DNA from: Pictodentalium vernedei
Taxonomy: Eukaryota; Mollusca; Scaphopoda; Dentaliida; Dentaliidae
NCBI GenBank assembly: GCA_031216915.1
Contig: CM062288.1
Span: forward strand, 182,182,596 to 182,246,595
Direction: 5' to 3'
DNA length: 64,000 nt
Below, in pieces: positions 43,756 to 55,635 of this stretch. Made by a program: the position numbers and the translations under genes. The notes under the pieces are model-generated. The model was not told where the DNA came from and made no database searches. It saw only the letters and a program-made list of their open reading frames with translations. The stretch's first letter is position 1. Each line of letters begins with the position of its first letter.

Positions 43756-43763
43756 GTGCAATT

Positions 43764-45650
43764 ATGCATAAATATTTCCCTATAGCACACCTTGCAGGGC
43801 ACATTAATTCTCGGATTGCTTTGAAACCTGGTATGCTTGTTTGGGGGACCTCTAGATGGGAGCTATCGATTTTCTTCCATTTCTGTCAAAAAAGGTTGCC
43901 GTTTCCAATGACTTTTGAACTTAGTTTAGTTATGCATCAATATAATCCTTTGGCATGCCCTTCAGGACACATTTGTGATTGGATCGCTTTGAAACTTGGT
44001 ATGTTTATTTGGGGCGACCCCTAGATGGTAGCAATTGATTTTCTTCCACTTTTGTCAGAAACCTTGTCGTTACTATCGACATTTGAACTTAGTGCATTTG
44101 TGCATCAATATATTCCTTTGGCACACTGTGCATGTCGCATTTTTGTGATCAGGTTGCTTTTAAACTTGGTATGCTTGTTTGGGATGACTATTTTCATCAA
44201 AAGAGTTGCCATTAGCAACGACCTTCAAACTCAGTGCATTTGTGCCTCAGCATTTTCCTTTGGCATGCCCTATGAGGTACATTCATGAAATGATCACTTT
44301 GAAACCTGGTATGTTTTCTGGTTTGGCCTCCAGATGGGGACTTTTTTCTTCCGGTCAAAAAACTTGCCGTTAGCAGTGATCTTCAACTTTGGCTTTTTGT
44401 GCATTGACATTTTCCTTTGGAACAATGTGCACAGGTACCATTTACAATCCGATTGTTTGGAAACCTGGTGTGCTGGTTTGGAGCAACCTTTAGATGCGAT
44501 CTGTTGAATTCTTTCATTTCCATCAAGAAATGTTGCTGTTAACAATGATCTTTGAACTTTGACAAAGTAAAGATAAGCTATTGCATCCCCTTTTTGTGGT
44601 GATTGGTCAACCATGATGTCTGCCTGAGCCTAAAACTTGAAAACCATTAGCACAGTCTACAGGGCGTATTTATAAAGGGATTTCTTTGTAACATGGTAGG
44701 ATGACTCTGTGTAATGTCTAGTTGAGAACACCCCCCTTTGGCCATGATCTGTCAACCATGATGGCTGTCCAAGCCCGAAACCCAAAAAACTTTTAGCACA
44801 GTCTACAGGTTGTATTTGATACAGAAGAATTTCATTGTAACTTGGTAGGATGACTCTGTATGATGTCTACATGTAGATGAGAACTTCCCCATTTGGTCGC
44901 AATCTGTCAACTGTAACGGCTGCCCGAGCCCAAAAACCTTTAGCACAGTCTACAGGTCGTATTTATGGAGGGATTTCATTGTAACTTAGTTGGATGACGC
45001 CATATAATGTCTAGGTGAGAACGTCCCCTTTTGGTCGCAATCGGTTGACTGTGATGGCTACAGGGGCCCAAAGTCCAAAAACCTTTAGCACAGCATACAG
45101 GTTGTATTTATGAAGGGATTTCATTGTAACGTGGTAGGATGACTCCATATAATGTCTAGATGAGATCGTCCCCTTTTGGTCATGATTGCTGCCCGAGCTC
45201 AAAACCCCAAAACCTTTAGCACAGACTACAGGTCATAGTTATAAAGGGATTTCATTGTAAATTTGTAAGATGACTCAGTATAATCATGTCTAGATGAGGA
45301 AGTCCCCTTTTGATTGTGATGGGTCAACCGTGATGGCTACACAGGCCTGGAGCCCCAAAACCTTTAGCACAGTCTACAGGCTGTATTTAAGGGAATTCAT
45401 TGTAACTTGATAGGATAACTCGTTTTGGAATAATTTCATTTTAACTTGGTAACTTTGGTTGACATACATTAACTGTGAAGGCCACATTAACCCACTCCTC
45501 AAATCTTTAATACAGTCTGCACCTCAAATTATTTTTATTGAAAACATAGCATACAGTTAAGAGAAATTAACATATTTTCAATTATCACAATTCTTATCGT
45601 ATTTCATAATCCTTTCATAAACATTGAACATTATCCTTTTCATCAAACAC
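43764..45650. repeat. Tandem arrays, ~170-bp then ~145-bp units (part 2)
   Basis: 43764-44560 continues the 170-bp units. From ~44600 to ~45440 a different ~145-bp unit repeats about six times, with landmarks CCTTTAGCACAGTCTACAGG, TTTCATTGTAACTTGGTAGG and GTCCCCTTTTGGTC. 45440-45650 is degenerate. Confidence 0.8.
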
Positions 45651-46363
45651 AACACATAGTCAAGTTAAGCTACAGTGTGATTGACACTTTCATTCTTTGG
45701 CATACTCTGCAGTGTGCATTTATGAATGGGTTTGTTTGAAACTTGGTGTGCTTGTTTTGGGTGACTTGTAAATGAGTGCCATAGATTTTCTTCTACTTCC
45801 ATAAAAAAATGTTGTCGTCAGCAATGACATTTAAAATCAGCACATTTGTGCTTCAACATATTCCTTTGGAATTTCCTGCAGGGCACATTTGTGAATGGAT
45901 TGCTTTGAAATTAGTTCAAGTTTATCAAAAAAACATTGCCGTAGCAATAGCCTTTGAACTTGATGCATTTGTGCATCAACATATTCATTTGGCATGCTCT
46001 GTAGGCTCATTTATGAATAGATTGCTTTGAAACCTGGTACGCATGTTTGGGGTTACTTCTGGATGGGAGCAGCTGATTTTATTTCATTTCATTAAAAAAA
46101 CGTTCTCATTAGCACCAACCTTTGAACTTAGAGCTTTTGTGTGACAACTTATTTATCCCATTTGCACTCCCTTCAGGGCAAAATAAAAAAAAAGAGAAAA
46201 AAGACATTGCCTCTTGCAATGACCTTCAAACTTAGTACATTTGTGCATTAACATCTTCCTTTGGCAAACCTCAGAGGGCACATTCATTATCGGATTGTTT
46301 TAAAACTTAGTATGCTTATTCAGGGTGACCAAGATAGGACCTATCGATTTTCTTTTCATTTCT
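45650..46363. repeat. Tandem array with Helentron-like end motif (part 3)
   Basis: It begins with CATAGTCAAGTTAAGCTACA and GTGTGATTGACACTTTCATT, the terminal motif also seen at 4111 and 55010. More 120-170 bp units follow, then the DIRS insertion. Confidence 0.7.
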
Positions 46364-47389
46364 TATCAACCTACCTTACAATTGTTTACTACAGGCTTGC
46401 ACTACAGTGGAAGATGCTAACTCGGAAAATATACTTTCTATTTTGATCTTTCCCAAGCGATTTGGGAAAGAAAAGTGGTGCAAAAGCACCAAGAAAAAAT
46501 AAGCCCAAACTGGGTCGAGTGCTACCGATGCAGGCCCAGTAGGGGGCGCTCTTCTCTTAGTACAATTCCACGACTTCCTTGCCAGTGCGCAGACATGCAG
46601 CTAATGACTCATTCTTTTTTCGTCCGCCATGTGGCAGGACGTCCATTTATGCATTCAGAAAATTTGATAATTCAACTCGTTGATAATGGTTACCTGTGAC
46701 TGGAATTATGGATTTGAGGATCGTATAATAACAGGACTGTGTTTTATATATCCTCGTTATCATTTTCAACCACATTTTCATTGTATTTTATATATTTTTC
46801 ATGTCTCGCACAACTTTCGCGTACAGTGTGGTTCGTACACAAAATTTTTCGATTGATAAATTTTATTATTATTATTGGAGTTAGGTGTCAATGGGGGACT
46901 GTATGGACAGGATTTCTCCCCTCTGTTGAGGACAGAATTTCTGTTTTTTGGGTCCGCGCCGGCCGTCTGGGTTCAGTTGTGTTCCCGCTGGTACTTTTTC
47001 TGCCACCTTTCTCTTGTAGTTGGGGGTGTTCTACTTTCTACATCTGTTGAGTTCACCTTTTTCTTCTCCTGCTCTCACCTCTGTTATGTCGAGTACGGTT
47101 CCTGTAGGGCAATGCCTTTTGCTCTCGCTTATGGTGCATTCTTGTGGCCATTCCTCCTGCATCCCCGGAGGGAGGGGGGGCAATGCTGTCATTTTTGGGG
47201 CCTCCTGACATGACCACGCCTGGTGAGAGTTATACCCCCTCCGTGGGGGATGTGCAGTTTTTTAACCGTGGTGGATACTGCGAGAGTTGTTGAGTTGTCT
47301 GGTGAAGAGATGCCTGGTTCCGGGACTATGGTCCCTCTCCAGTCGACATCTGAGGCTGTCACTAGGGTTGTGACTCCTCCTTTGGAGGA

Positions 47390-48738
47390 CGAGCTCGGTT
47401 GCTCTCTCACCTTTTCTATCAGTTTCAACAGCTCCCGTCGTATCTGCTGCTACTGCTGTTCTGTCTGCAACTTCATCGGTCACCGTTTCAGCCGGCATCG
47501 GCTTATCCCTGCAGGGGTCTGCAGCGATGTCTGGTAGTGTGGATGTGGGGTATCAGCCTCAGCCTTCCCTGACTTCAACTCGGCGAAGTCGGAAATGGCT
47601 GCTGACCGAACCCCCTGCTGAGGTCTCTCTGCCGTTGAGCACAGCAGTTTTATCCCTGCAGGGGTCTGCAGAGATGTCTGGTAGTGTAGACGTGAGGTAT
47701 CGGCCTCAGCCTTCCCTGACTTCAACTTTGTGAAGAGGGAAGGGGCTGCCGGCCGAACTGTCTATTGTGGTCTCTCAGACGTCAAGAACCGCAGTTTTCT
47801 CATTGGATTCGGATGTTCATGGTGGGGCCATCATGAGCTCTGTGGCGTTTCCGTCCATGCACTCTGGTCCCATGGCCAGTTTTGCAGGACCAACACCTTT
47901 TGTGCAGCCTGGCTCTTCTGTCCCTCAGAGGTCCGCGGTGACTCTCCTGAGTTTCCACTCTGTAGATCCTTGGGGCATGTCATAACCCTATACACATCTG
48001 CCTTCAGATGTTTCGGCTGCAGCCCGTTGCCCCGCGTTGGGTGTATTTGAGGACTGTGGCCCTTCACTGGTTAAAAGGGTCAGGAGTGAAGCCACTTTAC
48101 CGGTTCGTTCCCATGACGAACCGACTGACACGGGCAGTGAGCTTAGGGAGGCTCTCTCCTTGCTCACTCATGTTCTGTCCAAGAGCCTTCCCGTTGCTTC
48201 CAGCGAGGCTATGAGTGGTTTCCAGGCACCCCCTGTGGCGCCACCTCCCTGGATTGGAAATAGGCCTCTTTCTGATCCTCCTGGTGTGTCTACTCCATGG
48301 GAGGCGTCGACTGGTTTACCCATGATGGGCTATGTGTCTTCCGACTCAGGGGATGAGTCCGACATACCTGACATCGAGAGCCAACAGTCTTCTGACTTGG
48401 GGGCAGCTCTTACCTTTGTGTTTTGGTTCCTTTCAGATCTCAAACTGTCAAACCAGCCGACAGTGTCTACCCGTCCGCAATCATCGGTCGCACGCCAACA
48501 TACTGTGGAGCAACCTGCTTCTGGGCGCCTTTAACCTTGCCTGTTGGTACAAGTGGTTAAAGCGTTTACAGCTTTGGACTCTAAGCTGAGTTCCAAGGCT
48601 ATGAAGACGTCGTTCTTCACCAGGGTTGACACTTTTTGCCTCCAGCGCGTTATTGTTCCTACGATTCTGCCAATCTGTCAGTCTGCCAGGAGTAAGGGTA
48701 GGCGTCGGCAGTTGTCACCTCGATTCGTCCTAGGTTGA
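47390..48738 (+). pseudogene. DIRS gag-like ORF, broken
   Basis: Ala/Ser/Val- and Pro-rich sequence in two frames. The segment 47390-47733 contains two copies of a 70-bp block at 49-codon spacing (LSLQGSAAMSGSVDV and LSLQGSAEMSGSVDV). From 47767 another frame runs to 48738 with stops at 47983, 48532 and 48736. It includes PVRSHDEPTDTGSELREALS, an acidic SSDSGDESDIPDIE stretch and FTALDSKLSSKAMKT. There is no zinc knuckle. DIRS gag proteins are poorly conserved, so the call depends on position just upstream of the reverse transcriptase. Confidence 0.55.
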
Positions 48739-48933
48739 GGCATCCAATTCGGTCAAGAGTGCCTCTTCCAACACAAGTCCCTTTCGATGTTACATGTTGG
48801 GAACTTTTGATCACGGAGATAGGCAATCATCTGTCAAAGGGGGCGATCGAGGTCATCAAGAACATTCATTCAGTGGGATTTTATTCCCACCTGTTCTTGG
48901 TGCTGAAGAAGGACAGCTGACTCCGACTTGTAA
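48735..48933 (+). pseudogene. DIRS reverse transcriptase, 5' fragment
   Basis: EIGNHLSKGAIEVI, then GFYSHLFLVLKKDS: the N-terminal fingers of a DIRS reverse transcriptase (family pattern GAIE...GFYS.LFLV.KK). A TGA follows at 48918, where the family has a conserved non-stop codon. The hAT insertion comes a few bases later. The same domain resumes at 52883 (VIDLGILNHSI, then METFRSVRC) when one copy of the target duplication is discounted. Confidence 0.75.
48926..48933. repeat. hAT target duplication (left)
   Basis: ACTTGTAA is identical to 52875-52882. Confidence 0.97.
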
Positions 48934-51900
48934 TAGTGCTCAAATGATTAGTCGACTAGTCGATGTCGACCTTGAACAAGGAGGTAATCGACTCTCAGTT
49001 TCAGCGTCGACTAGTCGCCATACTTTTCAATTTGGGGAAATTCATGCTTTTAGGCAAACAGTCTTCTTTTTGTGTCTGTCAAACACTCTAAAAGCAACAT
49101 TGTGCCACTGGTACACTAGGTTTGCACTACATGACCACGTTGTCTGTTTGAAGCCAGTGACTCACGTCGCTCTGTATTTTGTTTTAAAAAGATCAAAGAA
49201 TAACTTTGACATTGTTGTGACCTTGTCCTACATAGGGTGTTATATTACAGTTTTTACAAACACCCCCTTATCAATCTAATTTTTAAACTAACATTTGTCT
49301 CAGTTGTCTGACCGAATAAAGTTTAACCATGGCCATTCTATGGTATGCTAAATTTTATGTAGGAGAGGAATTGATGACACTTTTCCTTCGGTTTCGGACA
49401 AAAACGGCACATGCAACCACGACCACGTGACTAAGGAGTGAAGGCTATCTTAATTCTGTTGATAACGCTAGGTCCAATACGCGTGAAGTTTATTATTTCC
49501 GGCGCGACTTGTACTGAAAGGCAGCGCAATTCCAGGAAACACAAATTCCCGGCATTTTTACACATGCCAGTCTCATTCAGTAATAACTCTGACCCGCGCT
49601 TATTGCAAAGAGATCTGTCATGGCATCGACAGGAAAGTCCAAAACTTCAAAGGTGTGGCAGTCTTTTACATTATCTGAAGAAAATGGTAGAGAGGTTGTG
49701 TATTGTAACTTATGTCAAACTAAACTGAAATACAACAAATCTACATCAGCCATACGAACTCACCTGCTAGGAGAGCATCCTTTACTGAAAATGGAAACAC
49801 AGCAAAGTCAGGCATCTGGATCTGCGGACACTGTGAAAAGGCAGTCCACTCTCAGCTTTGAGGCCTTTCGAAAGACAGAAGGAATGAGCAAAGAGAAATG
49901 GACGCACCTAACAAAGAAAATTGTTGAGTGGTGCGCCGTTGACCTACGGCCACTTAGTATTGTTAACAGACTGGGTTTTAAAAGTTTTATGAGTGAATTA
50001 GAGCCGCGATACAGGGTGCCATGTGATACCACCATAAAGAACCACCTTTTGCATTTTTACCAAGAAATTCGAACTCAAATAATGGAAGAGCTGCAAGACG
50101 TTTCTTACTTATCACTGACGACGGACACTTGGACAAGTTGCAACACTAAAGGGTATATAACTGTAACATACCACTATGTAACTGAGAAGTGAGAATCCAA
50201 GTCCGGTGTTCTCAGTACTAGGGAAATTACGGACCATCATTCTGGCGAGCACTTGTGCTCAGTGCTCCTCGAAATACTCGACGACTTCAAATTACTACCA
50301 GAGAAGATTGTCGCAATAACAACAGATAATACTTCAAATATAGCGAAAGGAATGAGATTAAGCCATATAGAACATACTAGATGTTTCGGCCACACGTTAC
50401 AACTCTTTGTTAATCGGGGACTGGCACTTCCAAAGGTTTCCAAAGCTATCAAATCTGGGCGTAAACTAGTCACTCATTTCAACAAATCTCCACTCGCATC
50501 AGATGACCTAATAAAAAAACAGCAGCATTTGAATATACCAAACCACCGTTTGATCCAGGATGTGGATACGAGATTGAATTCGTCGTATTATATGTTTAAG
50601 CGCCTCTTGGAACAGAGACTAGCTGTGTTCGCAGTTTTGCAGAATCAGGATGTTACATCCCACAGTGACGCTCGTGTGTTGGAGCTCCCGGATGATGTGT
50701 GGTATACAATAGAAGAAATAACTCCACTACTATCTCCATTGGAAATGGCAACAACACTAGCTTGTAGTGACACTTACCCAACTATCAGTATGACCTACCC
50801 CATTGTCAGGAGTTTACTTCAAAACCATCTCAAATTACAAGATGGTGACTCACCCCTCATTCGGGAATTTAAGTCTGTCATGGCAGGTGATTTAAAGAAA
50901 CGTTACAGCGCCTGTGATACTGATTCACCAGATGGAATCAACCCGATTTTAGCTAACGCGAGTCAACTTGACATTCGATATAAGAGCATCAAGTTTTTTT
51001 CTCAAGAACAACAAGTAGCCTGTTTGAAATCTCTGTATGAAGAAATGAAAGCTGTCCGTATGTCCAAACCTGTTGATCATGATAATGACCATGTGGCGGG
51101 TGGTCCCCAGCATGATGTTGCAATGCCTTCAACTTCTGGCTCAGAAATTTCAAGTGTGAGTGTGCCAAAGTGTAAGCATGCAAAAGCGGTCCAAGTGCAA
51201 AAGGCAGTGCAGTTTCTTCTTGGTGATCTCTATGAACCAATGGAGTGTGATACAGTTACAGATTCGGCTGAAAAAGAACTTCTCGAATACAAACTAGAAT
51301 CGGCCAAAAATATTTCAAATCCGACTGATTGGTGGAAGTGGAACGAGAAGCGTTTTCCTCGCCTTGCTTCAATGGCAAAAAAATATCTGTCCATCCCAGG
51401 CACCTCTGTGCCATCGGAACGAATATTTTCAGTCGCTGGACTGGTAGTTAGTAAGAGGAGGGCTAGTTTGGACCCTGGTACAGTCGACGATAATAATATT
51501 CTTAAAAGAGAATGTGAAAGATTCCCATGACGTACCTGAAATATTAAATTTGTCGAGATGCGAAATTTTAGATGGTCTAGAATCAGAGAGGTGTGTGTGT
51601 GACTGTGATCTCTGCTACCCACAGTGAAATAACATTCAAGTAAAGTGAAAACTCATGAAGAGCTTACACATCATTGATCATGCATGCTGATTTAATTAAA
51701 AACTGTGTTTCATCCCGCCTGTTGTCAATCCGATTGTTCATCAGTCATATGAAATCCCTTTCAAACCTGGAAACTGGCAGTAGGCCAGTAGCTCAAAAGC
51801 CCTTCTTAACCTATCAACCAAAAACACCCGTATTTGCTTTGAAGGAGTAGAAGCAATGAAGCATGTGGTAAAGATCTCACCAGCCCTCACCCCCTCCATA

Positions 51901-52874
51901 CACGCAGCTCTGTTAGTGACGTCTCATGGTGACAGTTTCATGTATTCAATAAAATAACAGCCCAACAGGCTGTTACTGTTAGGCTTTTATTTTATTGACG
52001 ACGTTAATCCACCACATTAAAATGAGAGTCCCTCTCTCTCTCTCTCTCATTTTTCATTAACTCATTTACTCGGGCATGGCCATTTATGTAACCAATCTTT
52101 TTAGTGGGATTAGATGTAATAGACGTACATATCTTATATAATTCTTAGTGCTACTGGATTCAAGTTCCACTCAAGAAAACTGGAGTAGATGGAACTTTGG
52201 CCATTCAGTATTTGTACGTCTTCAGCTCTGCCCAACAGAAAGAGCTGAAGACATATGAATATTAAATAGCGAAAACTTCGTCATCCATCAACTCCAGTAT
52301 CCAATAGTGCCCAATACTGCCCATCGCCCAATAGCCCATTCTTCATGATGTGTGACAAATTTTCAACGTGCCTCCTTACATGGAGCTTAGTTGCACTCCA
52401 ATAAGATGTCTCAAATGACAATGCATTATTGATTTTTGGTCACATGCCCTACATGTTCGAAATGCCGGCACGAATGTGTGGCTCCGTGTTATACAATTCT
52501 TCATCGATATTTGAATTTTTAAACAGAAACTTCCTACTATCAACGTTGATTATTGAAGAATTATATACCAATATTTGATCGAATACGGAAATGAGGTATG
52601 TTAGGCTATTTTTAATGAGAAAATGTGCTTGGTTGATGTCAATAAGACACCTAATTTCGCGTTATGTACAGTGTGAGTGTGTGGGCCATAAGCCCGTAAC
52701 CACTCGTAGGGTGAATCAACAACACAACACGTAAATCTGGTAATGTCCACTGTCCAGCAGTAATATATTTTTTGTATAATTGCTATTAATCAGACGAAAA
52801 TAAACTTCACTGAAGACTTCGACCTTTGGGTATTGACTAGTCAACTCTGGAATTCACTAATCGTTTGAGTACTA
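48934..52874 (+). mobile_element. hAT transposon, nearly complete
   Basis: A 3941-bp element with a perfect 8-bp duplication and TIRs TAGTGCTCAAATGATTAGT / TAGTACTCAAACGATTAGT (17 of 19 identical). Subterminal GACTAGTCGA motifs cluster near the left end (48951-49015), and GACTAGTCAA appears near the right. It encodes one hAT transposase (49620-51530). The 3' non-coding part contains a hairpin (GTCTTCAGCTCT with AGAGCTGAAGAC, 52217-52251). It is the youngest layer at this locus. Confidence 0.93.
49620..51530 (+). pseudogene. hAT transposase with BED finger, one in-frame stop
   Basis: A 636-codon frame with a single TGA at 50190-50192. The N-terminal BED zinc finger (residues ~8-60) shows YCNLCQTKL and RTHLLGEHP, giving the C-x2-C...H-x4-H ligands. 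The catalytic core has LSLTTDTWTS (first Asp) and AITTDNTSNI (second Asp), then the CFGHTLQL motif. DVDTRLNSSYYMF stands where most relatives have TRWNS (Trp to Leu). LSPLEMATTLACSD carries the candidate Glu. The C-terminal hAT dimerisation region is PTDWWKWNEKRFPRLASMAK, YLSIPGTSVPSERIFSVAGL and NNILKRECERF. Length is normal for ZBED-type hAT proteins. The stop falls at a position where relatives usually have Trp, so a single transition could explain it. Without readthrough the product would be ~190 residues. Confidence 0.93.
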
Positions 52875-53012
52875 ACTTGTAATCGATCTGGGTATCCTGA
52901 ACCACTCTATCAGTGCTCCTAAGTTCAGCATGGAGACTTTCAGGTCGGTTCGCTGCTCCATTCACCAGGGAGTTTCCGCTTCCAGCATTGACAGCGTCGT
53001 ATCGACACTAAT
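52875..53012 (+). pseudogene. DIRS reverse transcriptase, continuation
   Basis: After the right target duplication the reverse transcriptase frame continues with VIDLGILNHSI and SMETFRSVRCSIHQG, the DIRS palm entry. It loses homology before the catalytic Asp pair, at an apparent deletion joint. Confidence 0.7.
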
Positions 53013-53049
53013 CCATACCTCACCAAGCTTGTTCGGCACTTTTCCTTGA

Positions 53050-53275
53050 CAAGGCCTGGGACCTCGTGTTTTCTGCACATGAGGTGCGTGCATTGTCTAC
53101 CTCTAGGGCTTATTCTAACTCCGTCAAGTTGTCGGATGTTATGCAGGCAGCCTACTGGAGAAATGCTTCTACTTTCTCCACCTTCTATCTGCGTCAGTTG
53201 CAGGAGCAGTCTGAGGACCTTTTTGCTTTGGGCCGTCTTTCTTCAGCTCAGGCTGTTGTTTGCCCTAGCCATTAG
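53050..53275 (+). pseudogene. Tyrosine recombinase C-terminal fragment (DIRS)
   Basis: FSAHEVRALSTSRAYSN, then LSDVMQAAYWRNASTFSTFY and LRQLQEQSEDLF. HEVR provides the conserved His and the second Arg. Tyr in STFYLR is the nucleophile position of DIRS recombinases. The catalytic N-terminal Arg box is missing. The fragment ends at a TAG at 53273. Confidence 0.85.
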
Positions 53276-53528
53276 GTTAGTCACAAGGTCAGTTCCAGCT
53301 CTGTGCTGTTACTGTCCTTTTCTGTCTGTGCATCACACAGAACCATATGCCTCATCTTTCATTGTCTTTTGCTAATGTTTGTGAGTCTATGGTTTGATAG
53401 GCATGGGGACCTCTTCCTCTATCCACGGTTCCAGTGCAATTGGGTTATGTGTGGATTGGTTATGTGATTCCCTCCATCCTATTGTCTATTCTGCATGTAG
53501 TAAACAATTGTAAGGTAGGTTGATAAAT

Positions 53529-55047
53529 TTAAATTTTATAGTAAATTTCCTTTTTAGCTCAACTTGTCAAAATCAAGCTGAGCTATTGCCATCACTTCTC
53601 ATCTGTACGTACGTATGTTAGTACGTACGTATATGCTCCTTTGGCACACCTCACAGGTCGCATTTATGATCATATCACTTTGAAGCTTGGTATGCTTGTT
53701 TGGGGTGACCTCTAGATGGGAGCTCTCAATTTCCGTCAAAAAATGTTGCTGCGGCCAACGTTCTTAGAACTTAGTTTAGTCAGACCTCAATATTTCCCTT
53801 TCGCACACCCGATTTTCTTCCATTTCCGTCCGTCAAAAAATGTTGCGGCTGGCAACGATTTTTGAACTTAGTTTTGTCAGGGATCAATATATTCCTTTGG
53901 CATGCCCTACAGGGCACATTTATTATCAGATCGGTTTGAAAGTTTGTATGCTTGTTTGGGGTTACCTCTAGATGGGAGCTTTCGATTTTCTTCGATTTCC
54001 ATCAAAAAATGTTGCCACTGGCAATGACCTTCGATGAACTTAGTAAAAACTTTGTGCAGTTAAGCATCAATATTTCCCTTTGACACACCCTGCAGGATAC
54101 ATTTATGATTGGATCGCTTGCAAACTTGGTGTGCTTGTGTGGGGTGACATCCATATGGGAGCTGTCTATTTTCTTCCATTTCTTTCAAAAAATGTTGCCA
54201 CTGACCTTTGAACTTAGTTTAGTCAGACCTCAATATTTCTCTTTAACACACCCTTCAGGGCACATTTATGATCGGATCACTTTGAAACTTGGTATGTGTG
54301 TTCAGGGTGACCTCTAGATGTGAGCTATTGCTTTTTTTCATTTCCATAAAAAATTATTGTCATTATCACCAGCCTTTGAACTTACTGCATTTGTGCATCA
54401 ACTTATCCCTTTTGCACTCTCTGCAGGGTATATTTATGAATTTCCATAAAAAACCCCCCAAAAAACCATTGCCACAAGCAATGACCTTCTACTTAATGCA
54501 TTTGTGCATTAACATCTTCCTTTGGCATGCCTCAGAGAGCACATTCATTATCAGGTTGTTTTGAAACTTTGTATGCTTATGCAGGGTGATAAAGATAGGA
54601 GCTATTGATTTTCTTTTCATTTCCATCAAAAATTGTTGCCGTTAGCAACAATCTTTGAATTTATTGCATTTGTGCATCAACATTCTTTGACATGGCCTAC
54701 AGGGCACATTTATCTTAGGATTGTTTTTGAACTTGGTGTGCTCATTATGCAAAACCTTTAGATAAGAGCTATTGATTAGCATTCATTTCTGTGAAAAAAG
54801 TTGCCATTTACAGTAACCTCTGATCATACTGCATTTGTGTATCAACATTCTTCCTTTAGCCAGTCTTACAGTTTACATTTAAAAATGCATGGATTACTCT
54901 GATGTCATGTTGTGCACACACAGTTCTGTTATGTTGAAATTTCATCAAATAACATTGGTACCAATGATCTTCAATTTTACCATTTCGTTTATAACTTACC
55001 AAGTTCAAGTTTGTCAAGTTGAGCTATAGTGTCATTGACACTTTCAT
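53529..55047. mobile_element. Second Helentron/pearl-like composite copy
   Basis: It starts after an AT-rich arm with AGCTCAACTTGTCAAAATC and ends TTTGTCAAGTTGAGCTATAG followed by TGTCATTGACACTTTCATT, so its termini match those of 4111-6293. The centre repeats the ~170-bp units of 42150-46363 (about seven copies). The left AT-rich arm AAATTTTATAGTAAATTTCC recurs inverted at 55411-55437, outside the small DIRS relative. Confidence 0.65.
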
Positions 55048-55407
55048 TTATTATACCTGCCACAATTGTTTACATGGAGGCCCTCTCGTCTTCTTATTCG
55101 GGTAAGAATCTTTCCTCCCTGCTGATCACATAACTCCAACATTGGCGGATTCAAAAGAATGAGTCATTAGCTGTGTGTCTGCGCACTGGCAAGGAAGTCG
55201 TGGAATTGTATTAAGAGAAGAATGTCCTCTACTGGGTCTGCGCCGGTAGCACTCAACCCAGTTTTGGCTTATTTTTTCTTGGTGCTTTTGCACCACTTTT
55301 CTTTCCCAAATCACTTGGAAAAGATCAAAATAGAGAGTAAATTTTCCGAGTTAGGGTCTTCCACTGTAGGGCAAGTCTGTAGAAAACAATTGTGGTAGGT
55401 ATAATAA
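55048..55407 (-). mobile_element. Internally deleted DIRS relative
   Basis: Ends TTATTATACCTGCCACAATTG and CAATTGTGGTAGGTATAATAA are inverted. On the minus strand, ~260 bp match the left terminus of the large DIRS element (46364-46640): GTGGTGCAAAAGCACCAAG, ACTTCCTTGCCAGTGCGCAG and GCTAATGACTCATTC. No coding sequence remains. It could also be a solo terminal unit. Confidence 0.75.
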
Positions 55408-55635
55408 GAAAGGAAATTTACTATAAAATTTAAATTTCCATCAGAAACTGTTGCTGTTAGCAACAAGCTTTGATTTTAAAGCATTTGTTTATCAACAATC
55501 TTTGACATGGCTAAAGAGCACATCTATTTTTGGATTGTTTTTCAACTTGTTGTGTTCAATAGGCAAGACCTGTAGAGCTACAGTGTCATTGTTTGACGAT
55601 GCGCTTTTTTGTGTTGTTCTTTGTTTTGGGTTTTT
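55408..55635. repeat. Continuation of the 170-bp array
   Basis: After the inverted AT-rich arm, CCATCAGAAACTGTTGCTG resumes the array exactly where the left part stopped at 46363. The whole complex 46364-55437 therefore entered one unit. Confidence 0.6.

Larger units (their letters stand above)
46364..53528 (+). mobile_element. DIRS-type tyrosine-recombinase retrotransposon, deleted and interrupted
   Basis: Inverted termini: TTATCAACCTACCTTACAATTG at the left and CAATTGTAAGGTAGGTTGATA at the right. Between them lie a gag-like region, the first part of a DIRS reverse transcriptase, and the C-terminal end of a tyrosine recombinase, in the order expected for DIRS elements. Most of the reverse transcriptase, RNase H and recombinase have been lost by an internal deletion near 53010-53050. 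A hAT transposon (48934-52874) is inserted in the reverse transcriptase. Many stops and frame changes make it inactive. A short deleted relative lies at 55048-55407. Confidence 0.8.

Noticed and set aside
46739-47537. Cysteine-rich open frames of 100-112 codons
   Set aside because: They are out-of-frame readings of the DIRS gag-like region; the frame with consistent repeat periodicity is different.
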